Notes: generated from the letters alone by a model not told the origin. A stretch of DNA of 64,000 nt from Fictibacillus arsenicus (GCF_001642935.1 NZ_CP016761.1:3906001-3970000); one strand, 5' to 3'; shown: positions 8,764 through 17,356, numbered from the stretch's first letter. A program made the numbers and translations.

Positions 8764-9666
8764 ATGGATAACACACAGAAAACGTCCAAGAAAAAGCTAA
8801 GTTTTAGCTTTAAGCAAAATATGTTTGCCTATTTACTGTTGCTGCCGTCATTTATCTTCCTATCGTTATTTACATTTTATCCAACACTTAAATCTATTCA
8901 TCTAAGCTTTTATAGTGGTCCAATGACTAGGCTTCAATTCTCTGGTTTGGATCAATACAAAGAAGTCTTCACAGATGAGATTTTTAAAAAAGTTATGATG
9001 AATAACATTATTTTTATAATCGGAACTGTTCCTACAAGTCTATTTTTAGCTATGTATTTAGCCATTTGGCTAAATAAAAAGATGAAAGGAAGCGCCTTAC
9101 TCAGAACATCATTTTTTTATCCAACCGTTATCCCTCTTATTGCAGTAGCGAATATATGGCTGTTCATATATACCCCTCAATATGGACTGCTGGCTAAATT
9201 CCTGCAGGCATTTGGTGAAAACGGTCCGAACTGGTTAGGAAATCAAAGTACAGTAATGATAGCTATGATTATTATGATCATATGGAAAGATACTGGATTC
9301 TTTATGATTTTTTATTTAGCCGGTTTGCAAAATTTGCCGAAAGATGTTTACGAAGCTGCCATTATGGAAGGAGCAAAACCATTTCAAATCTTTCGCCACA
9401 TCACCTTCCCTTTGCTTATGCCTACAACACTATTCGTTATGATTGTAGCCATCACAAATGCATTTAAAAATGTAGACCATTTATACATCATGACAAAGGG
9501 TGGTCCTGATAACGCAAGTAATTTATTACTCTATCATATTTATGAGGCTGCATTTACCAACTGGGATCTTGGCAAGGCTGCCGTACTAACCGTTGTGTTA
9601 ATTGTTGTTCTCTTAAGTATTACGGCATTCAATTATCTATTTTTAGATAAAAAAATTCATTACTAA
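8764..9666 (+). CDS. ABC importer permease (UgpA-like)
   Basis: 300 residues with six predicted membrane segments. The permease signature EAAIMEGAKPFQIFRHITFPLL near residue 200 contacts the ATPase. The first segment follows a basic N-terminus (KKKLSFSFKQN). The AGGAGG upstream lies about 14 bases from the ATG, unusually far, yet no other in-frame start is available. It follows the binding-protein gene by 88 bases and precedes the second permease by 17. It forms a heterodimer with the next gene product. Confidence 0.85.
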   Translation: MDNTQKTSKKKLSFSFKQNMFAYLLLLPSFIFLSLFTFYPTLKSIHLSFYSGPMTRLQFSGLDQYKEVFTDEIFKKVMMNNIIFIIGTVPTSLFLAMYLAIWLNKKMKGSALLRTSFFYPTVIPLIAVANIWLFIYTPQYGLLAKFLQAFGENGPNWLGNQSTVMIAMIIMIIWKDTGFFMIFYLAGLQNLPKDVYEAAIMEGAKPFQIFRHITFPLLMPTTLFVMIVAITNAFKNVDHLYIMTKGGPDNASNLLLYHIYEAAFTNWDLGKAAVLTVVLIVVLLSITAFNYLFLDKKIHY

Positions 9667-9683
9667 GAAAGGAGGGAGTTTCT

Positions 9684-10496
9684 TTGTATAAAAAGATTAA
9701 CTTTACAATCATTATTTTGTTAGGAATCGTATTTTTCATTCCTTTGTTATGGGTATTTATAACCTCCTTTTCTACAAGTAAAGAAGTAATAGGCAGTTCC
9801 TTTCCACTCTGGGTTTCGAATCCAACCTTTCAAAATTATATAGATGCCTGGAATGCTGCTCCCTTCCTTACTTATTATTTCAATACGTTTGTAATCGTAT
9901 TTGGTATTTTAATTGTTCAGTTATTTACTATTACTCTTGGTGCGTATGCTTTTGCAAGATTAAACTTCAAAGGAAAGAACGTCTTGTTTATCTTATTCTT
10001 GCTGCAATTGATGATTCAGCCCGAGATCCTGCTATTTCCAAACTATCAGATTATGAGTCAATTGGGATTAGTTGATTCAAAGCTAGCTGTCATGCTGCCT
10101 TACTGGGCATCAGCATTCGGTGTCTTCTTATTAAGACAAACATTTAAACAGGTCCCTTTTGATTTGGACGAAGCCTCTAGAATTGATGGTTGTAAATGGT
10201 GGCAAACGTTATGGCATGTCTATATTCCATCCGCAAAACCAACATATATAGCATTTGCACTTGTATCTGTAAGTCACCACTGGAGTAACTTTATGTGGCC
10301 ATTAATCATTACAAATTCAGATGAAAATCGGCCATTGACCGTCGGGTTAGCATTGTTTGCTCAATCCTACGAAACAGGGGCTCAATGGGGGATGGTAACA
10401 GCAGGAACCGTTCTGGTCATTTCTCCTTTATTAATTGCATTCTTTATTTTTCAAAAACAATTTGTATCAAGCTTCATGCATTCAGGAATTAAATAG
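9684..10496 (+). CDS. ABC importer permease (UgpE-like)
   Basis: 270 residues, six membrane segments. The EAA loop (DLDEASRIDGCKWWQTLWHVYIPSAKP) lies near residue 165. Translation starts at TTG 9684 behind GGAGGGAG. It is the second subunit of the channel, and its stop is only 12 bases from the next start. The family covers carbohydrate and glycerol-phosphate importers of the CUT1 class. Confidence 0.85.
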   Translation: MYKKINFTIIILLGIVFFIPLLWVFITSFSTSKEVIGSSFPLWVSNPTFQNYIDAWNAAPFLTYYFNTFVIVFGILIVQLFTITLGAYAFARLNFKGKNVLFILFLLQLMIQPEILLFPNYQIMSQLGLVDSKLAVMLPYWASAFGVFLLRQTFKQVPFDLDEASRIDGCKWWQTLWHVYIPSAKPTYIAFALVSVSHHWSNFMWPLIITNSDENRPLTVGLALFAQSYETGAQWGMVTAGTVLVISPLLIAFFIFQKQFVSSFMHSGIK

Positions 10497-10508
10497 GGCG
10501 GTGTAAAA

Positions 10509-11252
10509 ATGGAGATTCACTTTCTAGGTACCGGAAGTGCCTATCCAGGTAAAGAACGGGACAATACCTCAATCTGTATTTCCAGTAATGATTATCATGT
10601 GTTAATTGATGTGAGCGGTAATCCTTGCAGGAAACTGAAACAGATCAATGTAGCATTAGAAGACCTTGATTCGGTAATCTTCACTCATTTTCATATTGAT
10701 CATATATATGGGCTTCCTTCTTTATTATGGGGAATGTGGCTCGAAAACAGACAGAAACCACTGACGATTTATTGTCATGAGGAGAATCTAGCAAAGCTTA
10801 ATCAGTGGTTAAGTACGATGGAAGTATATGAATGGGGGATAAAATTTACGCTTCATATCAAAACGTTCAGCGGCGGATTCCCTGAAGAACTGCTAAAGAC
10901 TCGAGATATAAGTATTTCGGTATTTCCAGCCATCCATTCTGTACCGACCATTGGGTTAGAAGTAACGGGGGGAAATAAAACCATTGTCTATTCGAGTGAC
11001 AGTCAAGTAAACTCACATATCCGAACCTATCAGCATATTGATGTGTTAATTCATGAAGCAACATCAGCGATTAAATTAGAATCTAACCATACTAGCTTAA
11101 CTGAAATTGCGGAATCCTATGATTTAAACGCAATCGATAAAGTGATTTTGGTGCATTTAAGTGATCACCAGCCTTATGATGAAGAACTATCCAGATTAAA
11201 TCTGGATAATAAAATTCAAAAAGCTGAAGAAATGATGTGCATTTCTATATAA
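10509..11252 (+). CDS. Metallo-beta-lactamase-fold hydrolase (RNase Z/phosphodiesterase type)
   Basis: 247 residues. The fold signature HFHIDHIYGLP (residues about 60-70) gives the HxHxDH metal site. IHS near 140, SSDSQ near 165 and the late VHLSDHQ supply further ligands. The N-terminus MEIHFLGTGSAYPGKERDNTS is like RNase Z-type phosphodiesterases. It lacks the exosite arm of true tRNase Z as far as I can see. Its place inside an importer operon suggests it cleaves the imported compound, for example a glycerophosphodiester. That is inference. Confidence 0.8.
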   Translation: MEIHFLGTGSAYPGKERDNTSICISSNDYHVLIDVSGNPCRKLKQINVALEDLDSVIFTHFHIDHIYGLPSLLWGMWLENRQKPLTIYCHEENLAKLNQWLSTMEVYEWGIKFTLHIKTFSGGFPEELLKTRDISISVFPAIHSVPTIGLEVTGGNKTIVYSSDSQVNSHIRTYQHIDVLIHEATSAIKLESNHTSLTEIAESYDLNAIDKVILVHLSDHQPYDEELSRLNLDNKIQKAEEMMCISI

Positions 11253-11369
11253 CTAAATATGAAACAAGGATAGAGAACAGGAGAATCCCTTGGGCATTGA
11301 AAAATCCAATTATTAAAATTGGTTATTTCGTCAGGCTCAAGGGATTATTTTATTATAACGGAGGCAGAG

Positions 11370-12155
11370 ATGAAGGAAATCAAGGGATATATCTTTGACT
11401 TGGATGGGACGATTTATCTCGGAAATCAATTAATTAAAGAGGCGGACACTGTTATTAGAAACCTTCAAAAAGAAGGAAAGCAAATTTTGTTCCTGACGAA
11501 CAAAACGATTGAATCGAGACGAAAATATGTGGAAAAATTAAAGAATTTCAATATTAATGTGACCATAGACAATATCCTGAATCCAACCGTAACCTTAATA
11601 AACTATTTAAAAACGAATCATCTCCGATCAATGCTTTATATTATTGGTGAACAGATCATCAAAGATGAAATCGGACTTGAACGTTTTCCATTAGCTAATA
11701 CCCCTGAAGAGACAGATATAGTAATCATTTCTTGGGATCGGGATTTCCATTATGACCATTTGAATTTTGCTTATCAAGCGATTAAAAACGGTGCTTTAAC
11801 AATTGCGACCAATCCTGACCGAACTTGTCCTGTTGAATATGGAGAGGTTCCTGATTGCGCGGGAATGATTGGTGCTATAGAAAGTGTTACAGGAAAAAAG
11901 ATAGATATACAAATCGGAAAACCGTCTATTTTAACCATCGAGGCAGCCCTAAACATTCTTAACCTGGCACCAGAAGAATGCATCATGATTGGAGACCGCC
12001 TAGAAACTGATATTCGAATGGGAATAGAAGCAGGAATGAAAACAGCACTTGTACTTTCAGGGGTTACGCAAGCCAATGAAGTGCCTTCATCTGAATGGCA
12101 GCCGGATTATGTCTTCTCTTCAGTAAAAAGTCTATTATTTAATAAAGTACTATAA
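11370..12155 (+). CDS. HAD-IIA family phosphatase (NagD/AraL-like)
   Basis: 261 residues. Motif I FDLDGTIYLGN near the N-terminus, motif II TNKT, and motif IV IGDRLETDI near residue 210 with a large C2-type cap between. These are marks of sugar- or glycerol-phosphate phosphatases of the NagD class. ATG 11370 follows GGAGGCAGAG; the longer reading from 11319 has no ribosome site. It closes the importer operon, 117 bases after the MBL gene. A role in dephosphorylating the product, such as glycerol phosphate, is a guess from context. Confidence 0.82.
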   Translation: MKEIKGYIFDLDGTIYLGNQLIKEADTVIRNLQKEGKQILFLTNKTIESRRKYVEKLKNFNINVTIDNILNPTVTLINYLKTNHLRSMLYIIGEQIIKDEIGLERFPLANTPEETDIVIISWDRDFHYDHLNFAYQAIKNGALTIATNPDRTCPVEYGEVPDCAGMIGAIESVTGKKIDIQIGKPSILTIEAALNILNLAPEECIMIGDRLETDIRMGIEAGMKTALVLSGVTQANEVPSSEWQPDYVFSSVKSLLFNKVL

Positions 12156-12156
12156 C

Positions 12157-12186
12157 AAAAGGAGAACGGATATCCGTTCCCCTTTT
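12157..12186. terminator. Bidirectional terminator between convergent genes
   Basis: Thirty-base palindrome with one mismatch: AAAAGGAGAACGGAT against ATCCGTTCCCCTTTT. T runs occur on both strands. It serves both the HAD gene and the lamin-tail gene. Confidence 0.88.
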
Positions 12187-12190
12187 TGTT

Positions 12191-14104
12191 TTATTCAATA
12201 TCCCTGTCATCTTTCATTAATGTCTTTAAATCAATTTTCAGCATTCTGTCCATCGGGTAAGTTGTGGTATACCGGTATTTATTAGCTCCTGATTCAAAAA
12301 GAACATAAAGTTCTTTTTTCACCGTTACAATTCCCTCAGGCATTGGAATTGCTTCAATACTCGCCCGAGGTTTGGCCGTCGCTCCGTCAAGGAACCATAA
12401 AGGAACCTCTTTTCCATTCACCATAACCGAACTGTGTTGATCTTCTTTTAATGGATGTCCATAACGATAAAGGACACTATCATTTCCTCTGCCATAAGAG
12501 GTGCTCAGTGCGATTCCCATCTTTTGAACAATTGCACCTTGGACCTTACCCGTAGTCGATAAAACATAATCTGGTGTTGCTGTTTGAGAAGGATCTCCAT
12601 TCCAATGGTCTTTCGATAACATATCATTGTTTCGTTCAAGATCATACCCTACCATCCAGGCAAAGTGCATTTCACCGTCACGGTTCATAATGTGATGTGA
12701 TGGATCAGTAGGGTACGCACTTGCTTCATAAAACTCTCCTACCCACAGGATTCCTTCATCATATACATTATAAGCAGCTTCCACTGGCAGAGGGATCTGG
12801 TTGATGAACTGAATTTCAGCATTGTTTTCAGCTGTGACAAGGTCACTAATTTTTAATGGGAAAAGGAATTGCTCAGAAGCAATCCATACATGATCCCGGC
12901 TGACCGTAATTCCGCCTGCGTGGCCTGTGTAAGGCGTACCATCCGTATTATATAATAAGACGGATTTAATTAATTTTTCGCTCGTTGCATCAGTTACAGT
13001 AAGTGTTCCTGGCCTCCCATCATCTAAATAATTGACAGTCAGCAGCCAATCCTTTTTCTTATAATACGTAATTCCCTGTGGAACAAGATCCTGAACCAAT
13101 CCTGGAATGACTGGTCCGTCTTCACTTATATCCCAAAGTCCTTGATACTTAGGGTCTTTAATATGAGGTGACCGTTCTTCCTGTGTAATAATTTGATGGG
13201 TCGGTCTTGCCATAACAGGTTCTGACTTCTCAGATACATTTCCTGAAGTATCTTCTGCAGCTATTTGAAGCATATAATCCGTGTTCCCTATAAGAGAAGA
13301 AAGTGTAAATTTGTTGTCTGATGGAGCGACTGAGTACTCTAATACCCCATTTTTATAGATATGGTAACGGTAAATGTCAGACTCCGGGTTCAGATCCCAT
13401 GTCAGCGAAACTTCACCTGCCCCAGCATGAGAGGTAATATTTGACGGAGCCATTGGAGGCTCTTCATCTAAAACTGGTCTTGGCGGTGCCTGATCTGGAA
13501 CGATCCATCCTGGTGTCGGAATTTGGTTGCCACCCAATTTTTTCATAGTCAAACTTCCGTCTTCAGGGTAACCAAATGTGATTGATTTTTTTAAGGATAC
13601 ATCATCACCTGTATATATTGCCTTCACTACTTCCTTGCCTTGAGAGTCCAATACTGAAACTGTTTGAGTCCCGGAGTTAACCAATCCACTGATATCTTCT
13701 AGTACTCGCAGTTGATCTTCGCCAACATACTTATTTTTGTATGAAGAAAAATAGTTATGGTTGAAGGCTTCTAATGAGATCGGCTGAATTTCACCTCTCC
13801 TTGTCCAAAAAAGATGTGTTTCCCATGGTTCAATGATTAAGGAACTCTCAATCTCTTTGTCCCATCCTTTAGTTTTAATGCGATAGCCCTCTAAATCCAT
13901 CGTTTCACCACTATTATTATAGATTTCCAAATACTCAAACGCGTCCAAACCAGCATAATTATCCGTATTCGGTATTAACTCTGTAATTAACAATGATGGA
14001 CCCGTTTCTAAGGCATTAGACATCCTGGCCGGTGCTACTGAAAAAACACTCACAAAAACCATAAAAATCGCAACTGAATACATCCTCCAATTTTTACATT
14101 TCAC
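12191..14104 (-). CDS. Secreted lamin-tail and fibronectin III protein with a large unassigned C-terminal domain
   Basis: 637 residues. A signal peptide (about residues 1-32) is followed by a lamin-tail domain (about 36-170: ITELIPNTDNYAGLDAFEYL, later DLEGYRIKT). A fibronectin III domain follows (about 215-300: PPMAPSNITSHAGAGEVSLTW). The last 330 residues (LWDISEDGPVIPGLVQDLVP onward, with GHAGGITVSRDHVWIASEQ) suggest a beta-propeller-like fold that I cannot name. It starts at GTG 14104 behind AGGAGG. Its leader matches that of the ugp-like operon, so it is probably controlled by GlpP and released to act on a glycerol-phosphate compound such as teichoic acid. No enzyme activity can be assigned. 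Confidence 0.75.
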   Translation of the reverse strand: MKCKNWRMYSVAIFMVFVSVFSVAPARMSNALETGPSLLITELIPNTDNYAGLDAFEYLEIYNNSGETMDLEGYRIKTKGWDKEIESSLIIEPWETHLFWTRRGEIQPISLEAFNHNYFSSYKNKYVGEDQLRVLEDISGLVNSGTQTVSVLDSQGKEVVKAIYTGDDVSLKKSITFGYPEDGSLTMKKLGGNQIPTPGWIVPDQAPPRPVLDEEPPMAPSNITSHAGAGEVSLTWDLNPESDIYRYHIYKNGVLEYSVAPSDNKFTLSSLIGNTDYMLQIAAEDTSGNVSEKSEPVMARPTHQIITQEERSPHIKDPKYQGLWDISEDGPVIPGLVQDLVPQGITYYKKKDWLLTVNYLDDGRPGTLTVTDATSEKLIKSVLLYNTDGTPYTGHAGGITVSRDHVWIASEQFLFPLKISDLVTAENNAEIQFINQIPLPVEAAYNVYDEGILWVGEFYEASAYPTDPSHHIMNRDGEMHFAWMVGYDLERNNDMLSKDHWNGDPSQTATPDYVLSTTGKVQGAIVQKMGIALSTSYGRGNDSVLYRYGHPLKEDQHSSVMVNGKEVPLWFLDGATAKPRASIEAIPMPEGIVTVKKELYVLFESGANKYRYTTTYPMDRMLKIDLKTLMKDDRDIE

Positions 14105-14149
14105 TTTTTTTCCTCCTTAGATTAAGTTCTCAAACTCATTGATCTTGAA

Positions 14150-14245
14150 CTTTTCAAAACAAACAAACCCCATGACAATTAAAAGTATTACAAAAATGCA
14201 ATACAGATAATGTCACAGGGTTCTCCGCTTCTCTACCTGAGGACT
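14150..14245 (-). promoter_or_regulatory. GlpP-type terminator/antiterminator leader of the lamin-tail gene
   Basis: On the minus strand, GGTAGAGA and GGAGAACCCTGTGA (within 14213-14237) repeat the motif of the ugp-like leader. AACCCTGTGA pairs over ten bases with TCATGGGGTT (14164-14175), followed by TGTTTGTTTT. The inner hairpin GTATTGC/GTAATAC also matches its counterpart with compensating changes. This is a good intrinsic terminator whose 5' arm overlaps the shared motif. Confidence 0.72.
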
Positions 14246-14351
14246 ATTTTTTATATGTAATTATATGGTTATAATTTTATAATAATAGATTTAAAAACAC
14301 AATATAATATTTATAATTTTCAGTCTATTTACAGAAAATAGGAATCATTAC

Positions 14352-14918
14352 CTATAATTCTAAATTCCATAAGCTTGGATCGCCGGACGATACAGCTAAA
14401 GCCCCCGCTCTAAGTCCGTTTAAGATTTCCTCTTTATTACTAATTAACCCTCCTGCAATGATTGGCAGGTTTGTTATCTTCGTCAATTCGTCAATAACAG
14501 TTGGCATCAGACCTGGTAATACTTCAATGGCATCCGGCTTACAATTATGAGCAATTTCTATTCCTTTTTTTATTGCATTTCTATCGATAAGAAATATGCG
14601 CTGAATTGTCATTAACCCTTCTTCTTTTGCATATTTGATAAGATTGCTTTTTGTTGTAATAATGCCCTGTGGTTTCCAAACTTTTGCTATATATGTTATA
14701 GCACTTCTTGTATTCGCAAGTCCCTCAATAAAATCCATATGTACGAATGTCATTTTCCCGGCCCTTTTTAATTGTTCTATATAATCTTTTGTTGTAATAA
14801 TATCTCCAGTTAAAATAAAAGTAATATTTGCTGTTGAATCAATTGCCTTTCTTATATCTTTTTCATTTTTTATTGAGGAAATGACTTGTGATTGAACAAT
14901 ATCTACTATGTTAACCAT
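14352..14918 (-). CDS. glpP: GlpP-family glycerol-3-phosphate-responsive antiterminator
   Basis: 188 residues over one TIM-barrel-like domain. MTFVHMDFIEGLANTRSAI, the PQGIITTKSNLIKYAKEEGL stretch and the late DAIEVLPGLMP and IIAGGLISNKEEI match B. subtilis GlpP along the full length. GlpP binds glp mRNA leaders with glycerol 3-phosphate and prevents termination. ATG 14918, seven bases after GAGGGGG, is preferred; a longer start at 14933 would include that site. The gene lies upstream of the lamin-tail gene. Two leaders in this island (7270-7372, 14150-14245) are its likely targets. No glpF, glpK or glpD lies in the window, so it may be a second, dedicated GlpP. Confidence 0.88.
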   Translation of the reverse strand: MVNIVDIVQSQVISSIKNEKDIRKAIDSTANITFILTGDIITTKDYIEQLKRAGKMTFVHMDFIEGLANTRSAITYIAKVWKPQGIITTKSNLIKYAKEEGLMTIQRIFLIDRNAIKKGIEIAHNCKPDAIEVLPGLMPTVIDELTKITNLPIIAGGLISNKEEILNGLRAGALAVSSGDPSLWNLEL

Positions 14919-15091
14919 CTCTAACCCCCTCATATCTTTGCCTTCATCTTAATTTTTGTCCTCTTTATTAATTTGATTGTTATCTACTTATTCCTCTATT
15001 TTTCTAAATCCAATGAAGATCTAATTGACATCTTATTTCTCGGGAAATTTTTGTCGAAATTTTGTAACTGATAGTCTTTCTATAACGTTCT

Positions 15092-15310
15092 TTTCTAAAA
15101 GATTGCTGCTAAAGCGATTTTGGCAAAGTTCTTCTTTGAAAAGTTAATTGGAGTGGATGGGCGAGACTCCTGCAGGATGAGTGGGACAGGTGAGACCATT
15201 CAAAGTCGCAAGGCGACGAATGGGCTCACCGCACACCCTGCGGAAAGCGAGTCCTGTAACGGAAATTAACCTCTTACAAAGCAACAAAGTTTACGAAGAC
15301 AGTGTTCTAA
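15092..15310 (+). repeat. Intergenic hairpin repeat R2
   Basis: Core 15143-15270, forward orientation. Ends GTTAATT and AATTAAC are inverted. GGTGAG/CTCACC encloses CCATTC/GAATGG and the tip GTCGC/GCGAC. Outer flanks are TTCTAAAAGATTGCTGCT and AAGCAACAAAGTTTACGAAG. It lies in the 518-base gap between glpP and the queuosine transporter. Confidence 0.88.
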
Positions 15311-15338
15311 AAAAACCGCTTCAGGAACATTCTAGTGA

Positions 15339-15367
15339 TTGATTATTAACATAAACTGACTTATAAT
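15339..15367 (+). promoter_or_regulatory. Sigma-A promoter of the queuosine precursor transporter
   Basis: TTGATT at 15339-15344, a 17-base spacer, and TATAAT at 15362-15367, about 25 bases before the preQ1 riboswitch. Confidence 0.8.
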
Positions 15368-15390
15368 GGGAAACTGTTGAATTTATGTAT

Positions 15391-15430
15391 TTCGCGGTTC
15401 GAAAACTCCCGCGTTAACAAAACTAGGAGG
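15391..15430 (+). promoter_or_regulatory. preQ1-I riboswitch
   Basis: CGCGG at 15393 pairs with CCGCG ending at 15413, and the loop carries TTCGAAAACTC. The tail TTAACAAAACTAGGAGG matches the pseudoknot-forming A-rich tail of the small preQ1-I class, as in the Tte type. The tail includes the AGGAGG of the next gene, so binding of preQ1 should hide the ribosome site and block translation. Confidence 0.88.
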
Positions 15431-15436
15431 AATTTT

Positions 15437-16135
15437 ATGTTTAATTTTTATTTTGGTGTAGGTTTTGCACTTGTGAATTTTGTGCTTTTCTTACTGTGCT
15501 ATAAGTGGTTTGGGAAAGCAGGTTTATTCGCTTGGATCGCTGCCGCAACTATCTTAGCTAACTTACAGGTCGTAAAAACGATCGAGATGTTCGGTCTTGT
15601 TATGACACTCGGAAACGTTATTTACGGCACGATCTATTTAGCAACGGATTTGCTAAACGAAAAATACGGAGAAAAAGAAGCTAAAAAAGCAGTTTGGTTT
15701 GGATTCTTCACACTTGTTATGACGACAATTATCATGCAGCTCGTTCTTGTATTTGAACCGCATGAAAGTGATTTTGCTCAAACGCATCTTGAAGCTCTTT
15801 TCGGTCTCATGCCGCGTTTGGCACTAGGAAGCTTGACAGCTTATCTTATCAGCCAATACCTTGATGTTAAGCTATTCGCTAAACTAAGAGAGAAGTTTTC
15901 AAGACCTGATCAGCTTTGGATTCGAAACAACGGCAGCACGATGGTGAGCCAGCTGATCGACACATTTATCTTTTGTATGATTGCATTCGCTGGAGTCTTT
16001 TCTTGGGACGTATGGCTTCAAATCTTCTTCACAACGTATGTGATTAAGTTTTTCGTATCTGCGGCATCTACACCATTTATTTATATAGCAAGAGGCTTCA
16101 AACACCCAGAAGAAGCACAAAAACCAGGCAATTAA
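15437..16135 (+). CDS. Queuosine precursor transporter (YhhQ/VUT family)
   Basis: 232 residues with six or so membrane segments; imports a queuosine precursor such as preQ0/preQ1. YGTIYLATDLLNEKYGEKEAKKAVWFGF is the family signature. ATG 15437 follows AGGAGGAATTTT, which belongs to the preQ1 riboswitch tail; the longer reading from 15377 runs through the riboswitch and is rejected. The stop codon lies in a terminator hairpin. The riboswitch makes the substrate assignment firm. Confidence 0.93.
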   Translation: MFNFYFGVGFALVNFVLFLLCYKWFGKAGLFAWIAAATILANLQVVKTIEMFGLVMTLGNVIYGTIYLATDLLNEKYGEKEAKKAVWFGFFTLVMTTIIMQLVLVFEPHESDFAQTHLEALFGLMPRLALGSLTAYLISQYLDVKLFAKLREKFSRPDQLWIRNNGSTMVSQLIDTFIFCMIAFAGVFSWDVWLQIFFTTYVIKFFVSAASTPFIYIARGFKHPEEAQKPGN

Positions 16136-16147
16136 TCGCCTGGTTTT
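16121..16147. terminator. Bidirectional terminator of the transporter and HD genes
   Basis: AAACCAGGC and GCCTGGTTT pair around an 8-base loop, with T runs on both strands. It overlaps the transporter stop codon. Confidence 0.88.
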
Positions 16148-16149
16148 TT

Positions 16150-17115
16150 CTATATCACTTTTATATAACTACCTTTTAGAGCTTTTTCTTTCGCTCTTTC
16201 ATTCATCTCTTTTACTGCAGAAGAGATTTCGGATGCTGCTGCAATACCATTACTGTCAATTACCGTTGGATCAATCAAACGAGGTTTTCCTTTTAAATGA
16301 ATTTCATACTCTTTTTCATTTTCTTGAAGATTTACAGGCTTAATGATTTCCTCATATCGTCTATTCAATTCATATTCCCCAGATTGCCTGATTTTTTCTA
16401 GCACTTCTTCATCTGTGAGCAGGAAATCATCTTTAGTGATAACTTTAGCCCCCAAAGCCTGTTTCAGTAACTTAATCAATTTATCATAGCCGTATACATT
16501 GAGGGGATCCATAAAGAAATCCTGAACTTCTTTGTAATATGTTTGAACAAACCATTCTGCATGCTGTTTCCCTTTTATACAGATTACATCGTCCTTCACA
16601 TATAGACTCGGCAAAAATGCTTCTACTTCATCCTTTGTTATGTAGTTGTATCGATATAAGTCTCTGAGCGTATAATCTATTCGATCGGCGCAAAGAAGAG
16701 GAAGCGGCTGTTCTAGAAGCGGAAAATCTCCCTTAAAAATCATATCTATTGAATAGCCATGTTTTTTCAAGATCTGCGGCACCTCAGACTGCAAAAGTAT
16801 CTCTTCAAAGATTTCTTCGTGAAAGTCCTCGGACTCTTTCTCTAAAACAAAGTCGATTACATGAGAAAACGCTGTATGTGATACATCATGCAGCAATCCA
16901 GCGATTTGTTCTTCAATCGATCCACCCAGCCTGCGAATCAAAAGCATAACACCCACTGAATGTTCATAACGGGTTACATTCCATTTTGAATTAACCAAAT
17001 AGGAAGCCCCGCCTTGATGAATGCCTTTTAACCTCTGAACAGGCTTGGATTGAATAAGGTCTTGCAGCACAGCTTCAACTTCATACTCACCATAAATTGC
17101 ATCTTTAACAAGCAT
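16150..17115 (-). CDS. HD domain phosphohydrolase
   Basis: 321 residues. The HD metal site is seen in EHSVGV followed by LLHDVSHTAFSHVIDF within the first 100 residues. A later DRIDYTLRDLYRY supplies the distal Asp. The pattern is that of dGTPase-like HD proteins such as B. subtilis YdhJ. The nucleotide or phosphate substrate is unknown. The gene is alone on its strand, convergent with the transporter and divergent from glpQ. Confidence 0.85.
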   Translation of the reverse strand: MLVKDAIYGEYEVEAVLQDLIQSKPVQRLKGIHQGGASYLVNSKWNVTRYEHSVGVMLLIRRLGGSIEEQIAGLLHDVSHTAFSHVIDFVLEKESEDFHEEIFEEILLQSEVPQILKKHGYSIDMIFKGDFPLLEQPLPLLCADRIDYTLRDLYRYNYITKDEVEAFLPSLYVKDDVICIKGKQHAEWFVQTYYKEVQDFFMDPLNVYGYDKLIKLLKQALGAKVITKDDFLLTDEEVLEKIRQSGEYELNRRYEEIIKPVNLQENEKEYEIHLKGKPRLIDPTVIDSNGIAAASEISSAVKEMNERAKEKALKGSYIKVI

Positions 17116-17294
17116 TTATTTTAGCCCCCTTATGTCTTTGTCATCTTAACATAAATGAAACGTCATTCACCCCCTCTTTACAAAAGTAAGTTTTATTAAG
17201 ATTCCTGCTCTATAAGGCCTCTTTTTCTTTAGAATTGTAGGGAATATCTGACCATTCTTTTCCAAAGTGCCTTTGATAGCATAAGTCTTGTGAG

Positions 17295-17323
17295 TCCTGC
17301 CTGTTTGCATGAGGCAGGCAGGA
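17295..17323 (+). promoter_or_regulatory. Inverted repeat in the glpQ leader
   Basis: TCCTGCCTG and CAGGCAGGA form a 9-bp arm around an 11-base loop, 33 bases before the glpQ start. It has no T run and so is not a terminator. It could be an operator or an mRNA-stabilising hairpin. It does not resemble the GlpP-type leaders. Confidence 0.45.
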
Positions 17324-17356
17324 TACACACATAACCAGTGCAAAGGGGATGGAAAG

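Noticed and set aside
17117-17356. GlpP-type leader or PhoP box before glpQ
   Set aside because: Neither the GGAGAACCCTG motif nor 11-bp phased TTAACA repeats were found. Only an unrelated inverted repeat is present.
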